From Bacteroidota bacterium (GTDB taxonomy: Bacteria; Bacteroidota; Bacteroidia; Chitinophagales; Chitinophagaceae), in contig CANHUW010000101.1 of NCBI GenBank assembly GCA_947463975.1, positions 1-6,328 of the forward strand: a stretch of DNA of 6,328 nucleotides, written 5' to 3'. A program made the translations under genes and the position numbers. The notes under the pieces were generated by a model that saw only the letters and a program-made list of their open reading frames with translations, had not been told where the DNA came from and made no database searches. This document shows, piece after piece, positions 1 through 5,507 of the stretch; the first letter of the stretch is position 1, and every line of letters begins with the position of its first letter.

Positions 1-14
1 AATTAAGGCCAAAT

Positions 15-27
15 TATCTTTATTTTG
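15..27 (+). promoter_or_regulatory. possible promoter -7 region of the tRNA gene
   Basis: Bases 15-22 read TATCTTTA, one mismatch from the Bacteroidota -7 consensus TAnnTTTG. Bases 21-27 read TATTTTG, one base short of the same consensus. Either would start transcription some 15-20 bases before the tRNA. The matching -33 element would fall outside the window or at its very edge, so this is only a weak call. A 10-bp palindrome (TCCAATTGGA, 32-41) lies in the presumed 5' leader and is of unknown meaning. Confidence 0.3.
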
Positions 28-48
28 CACCTCCAATTGGAAGCTCCT

Positions 49-122
49 GGTTCGGTAGCTCAGCTGGATAGAGCAACTGCCTTCTAAGCAGTAGGTCATT
101 GGTTCGAATCCAATCCGAATCA
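49..122 (+). tRNA. tRNA-Arg (anticodon UCU)
   Basis: A complete cloverleaf can be drawn by hand. The acceptor stem is GGTTCGG (49-55) with CCGAATC (115-121), including one G-U pair. The D stem is GCTC/GAGC (58-61 with 71-74). The anticodon stem is ACTGC/GCAGT (76-80 with 88-92), with loop CTTCTAA. The T stem is ATTGG/CCAAT (98-102 with 110-114), with loop TTCGAAT. The anticodon at 83-85 is TCT, which reads AGA (and possibly AGG) arginine codons; AGA is a frequent arginine codon in the genes of this window. The discriminator base is A122. The 3' CCA is not encoded (CAA follows), so it must be added after transcription, as is usual in this phylum. An intrinsic terminator follows directly, so this looks like a single-gene transcript. 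Confidence 0.97.
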
Positions 123-123
123 C

Positions 124-155
124 AAAGCCTCAACACAAAGTGTTGGGGCTTTTTT
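124..155 (+). terminator. intrinsic terminator of the tRNA gene
   Basis: A 13-bp stem pairs 124-136 with 140-152, with one T-G wobble and an AAA loop. The 3' side runs into a tract of six T (150-155). The hairpin begins two bases after the tRNA discriminator base, so it probably ends the tRNA transcript. Its 3' half is shared with the left arm of the next inverted repeat (148-160), so the two structures cannot form together. Confidence 0.85.
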
Positions 156-209
156 AATGCGATTTGCGTCAAGAGCTAGCTCTTGTAAGCAAGGGAGCAT
201 TAAAAAAGC
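148..209. repeat. nested inverted repeat with a perfect 16-bp palindrome
   Basis: The outer arms are a perfect 13-bp inverted repeat: GCTTTTTTAATGC (148-160) and its exact complement at 197-209. Inside, TTGC (164-167) can pair with GCAA (189-192). At the centre lies a perfect 16-bp palindrome, CAAGAGCTAGCTCTTG (170-185). The whole can fold as one long interrupted hairpin of 62 bases or extrude as a cruciform. No open reading frame lies in it. It looks like a palindromic intergenic element of the REP kind, but I do not recognise the family. The left arm overlaps the tRNA terminator and the right arm overlaps the next hairpin. Confidence 0.75.
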
Positions 210-245
210 TCAATAATTCGCGAAGCGTATTATTGTAAAGGCTTT
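205..245. repeat. small palindromic hairpin
   Basis: CAATAAT (211-217) pairs with ATTATTG (229-235). After a T-T mismatch, CGC pairs with GCG around a GAA loop. AAAGC (205-209) and GCTTT (241-245) add a weaker outer stem. It shares AAAGC with the right arm of the preceding inverted repeat. There is no T tract after the stem, so it is not an obvious terminator. It is probably another member or remnant of the palindromic cluster between the tRNA and the first gene. Confidence 0.6.
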
Positions 246-249
246 GGGT

Positions 250-382
250 AAGTTTGAGGAACATAGATGACGGCGCAGTGAAACGAAGCCGTCCATCCAA
301 ACTTTAGCATAAAGTTTGAGGAACATAGATGACGGCGCAGTGAAACGAAGCCGTCCATCCAAACTTTAGCATAAAGTTTGAG
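250..382. repeat. tandem 62-bp repeat, two identical copies plus a decayed third
   Basis: The two full units (250-311 and 312-373) are identical over all 62 bases. A third copy starts at 374, matches for nine bases (to 382) and then diverges, though loosely similar text (GAACAGCGACCGAAG) continues. Each unit is itself palindromic. AAGTTTG at its start pairs with CAAACTT near its end, and GACGGC pairs with GCCGTC inside, with GAT/ATC extending the inner stem past one bulged C. The inner loop is 13 bases. Copy-to-copy identity points to recent duplication. There are no spacers between the copies, so this is not a CRISPR array. With the two preceding hairpins it fills the gene-free stretch from 156 to 429; I see no gene there. 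Confidence 0.9.
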
Positions 383-416
383 AACAGCGACCGAAGGGAG
401 CTAATCCAAAAACCCT

Positions 417-424
417 TAATTTCG
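417..424 (+). promoter_or_regulatory. possible -7 box of the isoprenoid enzyme gene
   Basis: TAATTTCG differs from the Bacteroidota -7 consensus TAnnTTTG at one position (C for T). It ends five bases before the ATG at 430, the same geometry as the better box in front of the acyltransferase gene. A transcript from it would start at or next to the start codon. No convincing -33 TTG is visible upstream, where the sequence is repeat-derived. This is a weak call. Confidence 0.3.
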
Positions 425-429
425 ACCCA

Positions 430-1413
430 ATGTTCAAGTTTGGCTATCATATCATTCTACTCATTCTCAAAGCAGCTTTTACTTTAAAAAAGTCCGGCCA
501 AGAGACCATAACTATTATGAAAGCCCTTGAACACCAACACCAAGGAAAATTTGACTCTTCTGCCATCAAAAAAGCAGCAAGATTTCAAGGAGTTCAACAA
601 GTATTTATTAATGATGCATTTGTACAGTTAATCAATAGAAATACCAACACATTTGAAAGAACATCCAATAAATTATATTTTATTTTAACTGGATTATACG
701 ACGATATCATAGATCAACAGATATTGGACGAAAAATCCTTAAATCAATTGTTTGAAGATCCATCCCTAGCCAAAACAGACTTATTTGAAACCAAGGTATT
801 GGTAGATGTACATTTAAGCTTATTAAAAAGAGTGCAAAATATTGCAGACTATACATCAACATTGGCGAATATACATCAAGCACAAAAAGATTCTTTACAA
901 CAAATCAATTCAACAATTAATAAAGATGCTTTATTAGATATCACCTTAAGAAAAGGTGGTTATAGTTTATTAATGTGTAGGCAATATATAGATTTACCAA
1001 GTTCAAAAGAATTAGATATTTGCTGGTATCATTTAGGAGGTATTATTCAAATCACCAATGATTTATTTGATATATATAAAGACTTACAAGAAGGTATAAA
1101 AACCATACCTAACTCTGTAAAAAATGTAAACGAAATTCAAAAAGTGTATGAACAATTAGTGAACAATTTTATCATATCACTCCAACATTTACCATTTGAA
1201 AAAAGGAAAATTGATGTTTTAAAAATTAAACTAAGTCCTATACCAGCATTTGGATATTTAGCTATTCATAATTTAATAAAACTCCAAGATCAACACAAAG
1301 AACTTCCAAATTTAACAACTGTTCCAAGAAAATCTTTGATCATTGACATGGAAAAAACAGCTAATCGAATTAAATTGATTCAAGAAGCTTATCATGTGTA
1401 TAAAGCCAACTAA
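430..1413 (+). CDS. class 1 isoprenoid biosynthesis enzyme-like protein (trans-prenyltransferase / terpene synthase fold)
   Basis: This 327-residue soluble protein carries both metal-binding motifs of class 1 isoprenoid enzymes in the right order: DDIID at residues 91-95 (the DDxxD motif) and NDLFDIYKD at 210-218 (an NDxxD form of the second motif). They are 119 residues apart, as expected for the all-alpha fold that binds a prenyl diphosphate through magnesium. The context QITNDLFD recalls both FQIxDD of polyprenyl synthases and QxTNxxRD of squalene/phytoene synthases, so the reaction (chain elongation, head-to-head condensation or cyclisation) cannot be told from motifs. No other isoprenoid or carotenoid gene lies nearby. 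The ATG at 430 is taken because it gives a longer N-terminal helix region. Met30 (ATG at 517) is a possible alternative, since residues 1-29 carry no recognisable motif. The stop codon lies one base before ung, so translation may be coupled. The class is fairly sure; substrate and product are unknown. Confidence 0.75.
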   Translation: MFKFGYHIILLILKAAFTLKKSGQETITIMKALEHQHQGKFDSSAIKKAARFQGVQQVFINDAFVQLINRNTNTFERTSNKLYFILTGLYDDIIDQQILDEKSLNQLFEDPSLAKTDLFETKVLVDVHLSLLKRVQNIADYTSTLANIHQAQKDSLQQINSTINKDALLDITLRKGGYSLLMCRQYIDLPSSKELDICWYHLGGIIQITNDLFDIYKDLQEGIKTIPNSVKNVNEIQKVYEQLVNNFIISLQHLPFEKRKIDVLKIKLSPIPAFGYLAIHNLIKLQDQHKELPNLTTVPRKSLIIDMEKTANRIKLIQEAYHVYKAN

Positions 1414-1414
1414 A

Positions 1415-2086
1415 ATGAATGTAAAAATTGCTTCGAGTTGGAAAGCGCCTTTAACCCCTTTATTTGACAAACCCTATTTTGCTCAAATAACTGCCCATTT
1501 AAAAACAGAGAAAGCGTTACACAAAACTATTTACCCAAAAGGTTCATTCATATTTAATGCCTTTGAACAAACGCCATTTGAAGATGTAAAAGTGGTGATA
1601 CTAGGACAAGATCCTTATCATAACCCAGGACAAGCGATGGGTTTGAGCTTCTCAGTTCCTGATGGAATCAAAATACCGCCTTCTTTATCCAATATATTTA
1701 AAGAATTAAAAGCAGATACTGGAACCAATATCCCTAATACAGGAAATCTAACTCCTTGGGCACAACAAGGTGTTTTATTGTTGAATGCTGTTTTAACTGT
1801 TAGAGAAAATGAACCAGCTAGTCATTCAAAAATTGGATGGATGAATTTTACAGATGATGTAATTAAACTTTTATCCAACCAAAAATCAAGATTGGTATTT
1901 ATATTATGGGGAAATTTTGCCATTCAGAAACAAGTATTAATTGACGCGACTAAACATAAAATTTTAAAAGCAGCACACCCCTCTCCCTTAAGTGCATACA
2001 ATGGCTTTTTTGGATGTAAACATTTTAGTGCGACGAATGATTATTTAGTATCGCACAACAATACGCCTATTAACTGGGCACTTTAA
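1415..2086 (+). CDS. ung: uracil-DNA glycosylase, family 1
   Basis: The enzyme removes uracil from DNA arising from cytosine deamination or dUMP incorporation, the first step of base excision repair in the cytoplasm. At 223 residues it is close to the usual length (E. coli Ung has 229). The family signatures are all present: GQDPYHNPGQ at 64-73 with catalytic water-activating Asp66 and Tyr68, LLLN ending at Asn124 for uracil recognition, and HPSPLS at 188-193 with catalytic His188 and DNA-intercalating Leu192, followed by GFFGCKHF. The start at 1415 (MNVKIASSW) is preferred over an in-frame ATG at 1394, because the latter would add seven residues lying inside the preceding gene. With the chosen start the gene begins one base after the preceding stop codon (TAAaATG), which suggests one transcript and coupled translation. 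There is no sign of damage; the call is secure. Confidence 0.97.
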   Translation: MNVKIASSWKAPLTPLFDKPYFAQITAHLKTEKALHKTIYPKGSFIFNAFEQTPFEDVKVVILGQDPYHNPGQAMGLSFSVPDGIKIPPSLSNIFKELKADTGTNIPNTGNLTPWAQQGVLLLNAVLTVRENEPASHSKIGWMNFTDDVIKLLSNQKSRLVFILWGNFAIQKQVLIDATKHKILKAAHPSPLSAYNGFFGCKHFSATNDYLVSHNNTPINWAL

Positions 2087-2096
2087 AGCTTTATCT

Positions 2097-2104
2097 TATA
2101 TTTG
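2097..2104 (+). promoter_or_regulatory. -7 promoter box of the acyltransferase gene
   Basis: TATATTTG fits the Bacteroidota -7 consensus TAnnTTTG exactly. It lies in the 23-base gap after ung and ends five bases before the ATG at 2110. At the expected distance upstream only a poor -33 match (CTGG, 2074-2077) is seen, inside the end of ung. If used, transcription would begin at or within a few bases of the start codon, giving a leaderless or nearly leaderless mRNA. Confidence 0.5.
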
Positions 2105-2109
2105 TATAC

Positions 2110-2844
2110 ATGAAATTAATAAAGAATATAACAGCGAGAATTTTGGCTTTTTGGGCATTATTGGTATTTGCAAGTACCATGTTTATCTTTATTTGGTTTT
2201 ATCTAATTTGCTATATATTACCCGAACCTCAAAAAACAAGATGGCATCGTCAAATATCAAGACTATGGATGGGCTTGTTTTTGGCGCTATCTGGATGTAG
2301 ATTTTCAATTACTGGAAAAGAAGTTTTTGAACAAACAACTAATGCAGTAATAGTTTGTAATCATAATAGTTTAATTGACATACCAGTAAGTTTCCCATTT
2401 TTACCAAGAGCAAATAAAACAATTGCCAAAAAATCATTTTCTAAAATCCCCATATTTGGCTTGATTTACACTTTTGGTACAGTATTAGTTGATAGAAGAG
2501 ACGAAAGAAGCAGAAAGCAAAGTATTGATGACATGAAAGAAGTTTTAGCTACAGGTTTAGATATGCTTATTTTTCCGGAAGGAACAAGAAACAGATCGGA
2601 AGAGCCACTTAAATCTTTTCATAATGGCGCATTTAAATTAGCCATTGATACTCAAAAGCCCATCATTCCGGTTGTTTTGTTACATACCAAAAAGATTTTA
2701 CCTGCCAAACCGGCTATGTATTTCACCCCTGGAAAAATTCAAATGGACATTTTACCTGCCGTCTATCCTGATGGTCATAGTATAGATAGCTTAAAAAACA
2801 AAGTATTTGAAATAATGGCCAATCATTATTTATCTAAAACGTAG
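2110..2844 (+). CDS. 1-acyl-sn-glycerol-3-phosphate acyltransferase family protein (PlsC-like)
   Basis: This is a lysophospholipid acyltransferase of 244 residues. The family usually adds the second acyl chain to lysophosphatidic acid to make phosphatidic acid, the precursor of membrane phospholipids, at the inner face of the cytoplasmic membrane. One strongly hydrophobic segment (about residues 12-36) anchors the N terminus. The family motifs follow in order: NHNSLID at 84-90 (the catalytic HxxxxD, His85 and Asp90), a GxxxVDRRD-type block at 123-131, FPEGTR at 155-160 (glycerophosphate binding) and IIPVVLL at 185-191. Length and motif spacing are normal. It follows ung by 23 bases but has its own promoter box. 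Its 3' end overlaps the convergent lptD gene by 11 bp. Related enzymes acylate other lysolipids, such as ornithine lipids, so plsC is likely but not proven. Confidence 0.9.
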   Translation: MKLIKNITARILAFWALLVFASTMFIFIWFYLICYILPEPQKTRWHRQISRLWMGLFLALSGCRFSITGKEVFEQTTNAVIVCNHNSLIDIPVSFPFLPRANKTIAKKSFSKIPIFGLIYTFGTVLVDRRDERSRKQSIDDMKEVLATGLDMLIFPEGTRNRSEEPLKSFHNGAFKLAIDTQKPIIPVVLLHTKKILPAKPAMYFTPGKIQMDILPAVYPDGHSIDSLKNKVFEIMANHYLSKT

Positions 2845-5428
2845 ATGAGGAGAAGGTTCTACTTCTATTGATTCTTAGATCTCTTAATATACCTGATTTA
2901 GGATTTACCGTGATGCTAAATGATTTATATATTCCAACAGGTGTTACATTAATAGCCAATTGCCAACAATGCATTTCTCTTGTAATAAACATACTTAATT
3001 GTTGGATATTGGCCTTTGCAACATCTATATAACCTGTTCCTCCAATTTTCCATTTAGGTGATAAACTAAAATCTCCATTAAAATTGAGTGTTGAAAAAGT
3101 TTGTGTCCTAAAGCCAGAATAATCTGACTTCATCATTCTGCTAAATTGTAAGGAATAAGAAACATTTAATGTCCATGGAATATCAAAATCTGTAAATTCA
3201 GAAGGATTTGCTCTTACATATTGTAATTGCCTTTGTTGTTCGTCGGGGGTCATGAATGGATCAATGGGTACAGTCTTATCTTTAGAAGCAGCTGTACCTT
3301 CTTTTTTCTCTTTGCTTTTAAATGAGGTAGAAAAAGATATACCTCCATTGGTAATATTACCAAACTTTAATTTGTTGAAATTGATATCGTATTGATTGAT
3401 CCTATAACCAAACTTATCTGTTGCATAAGGATCCAAAGACAATACAGAACTAATATTGAATTTTTCAAATAAAGTAGTTCTTGCATAAAAATTAAAATTT
3501 CCCAAAGCAAAACTATCTGCCAATATATTATAACTTGAATTAAAGCCAAATCCATCTATAAGTTTAACTTTTTTGAATGCATCTGCACTGGTATCTGACT
3601 TGTCTTTTACTTTCATCTCAAGTAGATTATCTATACCAAAACCCATCCCACCAAATCTTCCTTCAGAATAGGCGCTTCCTAGAGCTCCCCCATCAAATTT
3701 TGAAAAACGATACCTTCTTCCTGAAGTATCAATTTGAGTTGTATAATGATAACTTGATGCTAGATCTGGACTATAATTTACAGAAACACTAGGTCGAACT
3801 TCATGTCTAATTGCTTTTATATTACTATTCTTAAACTTATATGTACCAAAAATTCTTGAAGCAGTTCCAACGCCAAAACTAACTTTAGGTGTGCGATAAA
3901 AACCTCTATTTATTGTAGTATCTACTTTTCTAGTTTCTTCATTCCATGATTTAATGATTTCTTGTCCAAACCATTTTTCTTCGAAAGAAATATTAGGGGA
4001 AATGGTAATTGGCCCTAATGAAGGAAGAGAAAGGTTGATTGGAATAGTATGAGCTGCTCCCCATTGTAATGTATCTAAAAGTCTTTGCATATTAAATGCA
4101 GAATCATAAAAAGCTAATTGATTTTGAAAACTACCATTGTAACCAATACCAATTTTTTCATACCACTTACCTGATCCTATTTGATCCTTTGACTGAAATG
4201 GGTAGATGGTTAATGCATTAAAATTAACATTGGGTAATTGTAAGTTAACTAAACCAAGATTATTGTTTTGACTATGATTTAGATTGACTGATAAATTATA
4301 TTTATTATTCCAAGATTTATTATAACTAATAGAAGAACTTATTTGATTCTGAAAATTTTGGAAAGGGTTATTTAATAAATTTCTATTGTATTTTGTACTA
4401 CCAAAGTTTACATTCGCTGAAAAATTAGTCCCTGGCCTTGCTTTTGCATCCATAGAGTGCGACCAATTGATCATATAGGTTCTTCCGCCTGTAAATTCTT
4501 CAGCTATGGATGTATTTCTATTTAATGCTCTGGTATTTTGTAATGAGAGATTAAAATTTCCTAAATATTTATATCTAAGAATATATTTACTATTGAGGTT
4601 GACATTCCATCCCCCATATGAATATATATTACCTCTTACAGTGGCATCAACATGTTCGTTGATTACTTTGTAATAACCCAATCCTTCAAAACCTAATCCA
4701 AAATCTTCACTGCTAGAAAAGGCTGGGGCCATCATACCAGAGTGTCTTCCTTTGGTTAAAGGAAAAACACCAAATGGTATTCCTATAGGAAAAGGAACTC
4801 CCTCGAATTCTGGAAAAGTCGGGCCAGAAACACCAATTTTATCCGTTACAATTTTCATTTTATTGGTTCTAAAGGCAAAATGTGGTTCGTCTAAATTACA
4901 AGTGGTAAACCTTGCTCTCCAAGCAAATGCCTCATCTTTATTCACCTTCTTCATGGAATTTGCATTGATGAAAATTTCCCCTTGTTGAAAATTGGTATTC
5001 TTGGTTAATCCCCTACCTGATTTCATATTAAAATAAATAGAATCATTATAACTTACTATATCCGCTTCTGTAAATTTGGGATTACTCAATGGGTTACCAG
5101 AAGTGTCTTTTGAACCAAAAGCTTTGATATTTTGGCTTTGTTGATCGTATACGATATTGGCTGCTTCTAATTGTGAGCTTTTATATACTGTTTTTGCTTT
5201 ACCATATAAATAGAAAATCTTGGTCTTTAAATTCATCACCCCAGAGTCGGCTGCATTGTAATTTACTGGAGCGTCCATGGTGTCTTTGGAGATACGCAAA
5301 TTGGTATCCACTTTTATTACCGTACTGTCTTTTTTAATAACTGGAGCATTATTTTGAGCAACTGTTTGTAATACAATACCCAAACAGATTGTTAATGCCA
5401 TCAAAATAGGCTTTTTAACAATATTCAA
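2834..5428 (-). CDS. lptD: LptD-like outer-membrane LPS assembly protein
   Basis: LptD forms the outer-membrane channel that, with LptE, places LPS in the outer leaflet. An N-terminal OstA-like region (about residues 60-180) is followed by the LptD motifs TTCNLDEPHF (175-184), FEGVPFPIGIPFGVFP (208-223) and GRHSGMMAP (227-235). A long, Asn- and aromatic-rich beta-strand region then runs to a C-terminal Phe, as in outer-membrane barrels. Length is about 864 residues. The open frame extends up to 5602, but that part lies antisense to the amidase gene and upstream of the likely promoter. I prefer a TTG start at 5426-5428, which gives the signal peptide MNIVKKPILMALTICLGIVL with cleavage after about Ala24. 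The ATG at 5399-5401 (855 residues) is the alternative, but it lacks the basic n-region. The mature protein has only two cysteines, Cys177 and Cys821. The family call is strong; the exact start is uncertain. Confidence 0.9.
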   Translation of the reverse strand: MNIVKKPILMALTICLGIVLQTVAQNNAPVIKKDSTVIKVDTNLRISKDTMDAPVNYNAADSGVMNLKTKIFYLYGKAKTVYKSSQLEAANIVYDQQSQNIKAFGSKDTSGNPLSNPKFTEADIVSYNDSIYFNMKSGRGLTKNTNFQQGEIFINANSMKKVNKDEAFAWRARFTTCNLDEPHFAFRTNKMKIVTDKIGVSGPTFPEFEGVPFPIGIPFGVFPLTKGRHSGMMAPAFSSSEDFGLGFEGLGYYKVINEHVDATVRGNIYSYGGWNVNLNSKYILRYKYLGNFNLSLQNTRALNRNTSIAEEFTGGRTYMINWSHSMDAKARPGTNFSANVNFGSTKYNRNLLNNPFQNFQNQISSSISYNKSWNNKYNLSVNLNHSQNNNLGLVNLQLPNVNFNALTIYPFQSKDQIGSGKWYEKIGIGYNGSFQNQLAFYDSAFNMQRLLDTLQWGAAHTIPINLSLPSLGPITISPNISFEEKWFGQEIIKSWNEETRKVDTTINRGFYRTPKVSFGVGTASRIFGTYKFKNSNIKAIRHEVRPSVSVNYSPDLASSYHYTTQIDTSGRRYRFSKFDGGALGSAYSEGRFGGMGFGIDNLLEMKVKDKSDTSADAFKKVKLIDGFGFNSSYNILADSFALGNFNFYARTTLFEKFNISSVLSLDPYATDKFGYRINQYDINFNKLKFGNITNGGISFSTSFKSKEKKEGTAASKDKTVPIDPFMTPDEQQRQLQYVRANPSEFTDFDIPWTLNVSYSLQFSRMMKSDYSGFRTQTFSTLNFNGDFSLSPKWKIGGTGYIDVAKANIQQLSMFITREMHCWQLAINVTPVGIYKSFSITVNPKSGILRDLRINRSRTFSSSTF

Positions 5429-5442
5429 GGTGCTTTTTACGT

Positions 5443-5450
5443 TAGATTTG
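5443..5450 (+). promoter_or_regulatory. possible -7 box of the amidase gene
   Basis: TAGATTTG fits TAnnTTTG exactly and is the only full match on the plus strand between the lptD start and the amidase ATG at 5508. A transcript would start near 5455 with a leader of about 50 bases. No good -33 TTG is found 16-20 bases upstream (only TTC at 5424-5426). It lies inside the expected lptD leader. Confidence 0.4.
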
Positions 5451-5472
5451 TATCCTGGATGTATCACTGCTG

Positions 5473-5501
5473 CAAAAATAAAGTAAAACAGCGTTAAGCA
5501 A
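5473..5501 (-). promoter_or_regulatory. promoter of lptD
   Basis: Read on the minus strand, TATTTTTG (5480 to 5473) is an exact TAnnTTTG box, and a TTG (5501 to 5499) lies 18 bases upstream of it, close to the spacing seen in Bacteroidota promoters. Transcription would start near 5467, leaving a leader of about 40 bases to the TTG start or about 67 to the ATG. Placing the start here excludes the longer N-terminal forms of LptD. The -33 element is only six bases from the amidase start codon. Confidence 0.6.
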
Positions 5502-5507
5502 CTGATT

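Noticed and set aside
250..410. CRISPR-like array
   Set aside because: The 62-bp copies are directly adjacent with no spacers, only two are complete, and no cas gene is near.
49..415. tRNA-associated integration site of a mobile island
   Set aside because: No integrase gene, no direct copy of the tRNA 3' end and no foreign-looking genes in the window; the downstream genes are core functions.
1394..1414. Seven-residue N-terminal extension of Ung from the ATG at 1394
   Set aside because: It lies within the coding end of the preceding gene; the ATG at 1415 gives the usual family length and N terminus.
2841..2866. Bidirectional terminator between the acyltransferase and lptD genes
   Set aside because: Only 5-bp stems (2841-2845 with 2858-2862, or 2851-2855 with 2862-2866), no T tract, and it lies inside the lptD coding sequence.
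3367..3792. Small open frames on both strands inside lptD (3367-3555 minus, 3577-3792 plus)
   Set aside because: Shadows of the real lptD frame, with no recognisable domain, promoter or start context.
4752..4988. 78-codon plus-strand frame inside lptD
   Set aside because: Antisense to the conserved LptD motif region; its Pro/Gly-rich start is simply the complement of the FEGVPFPIG coding sequence.
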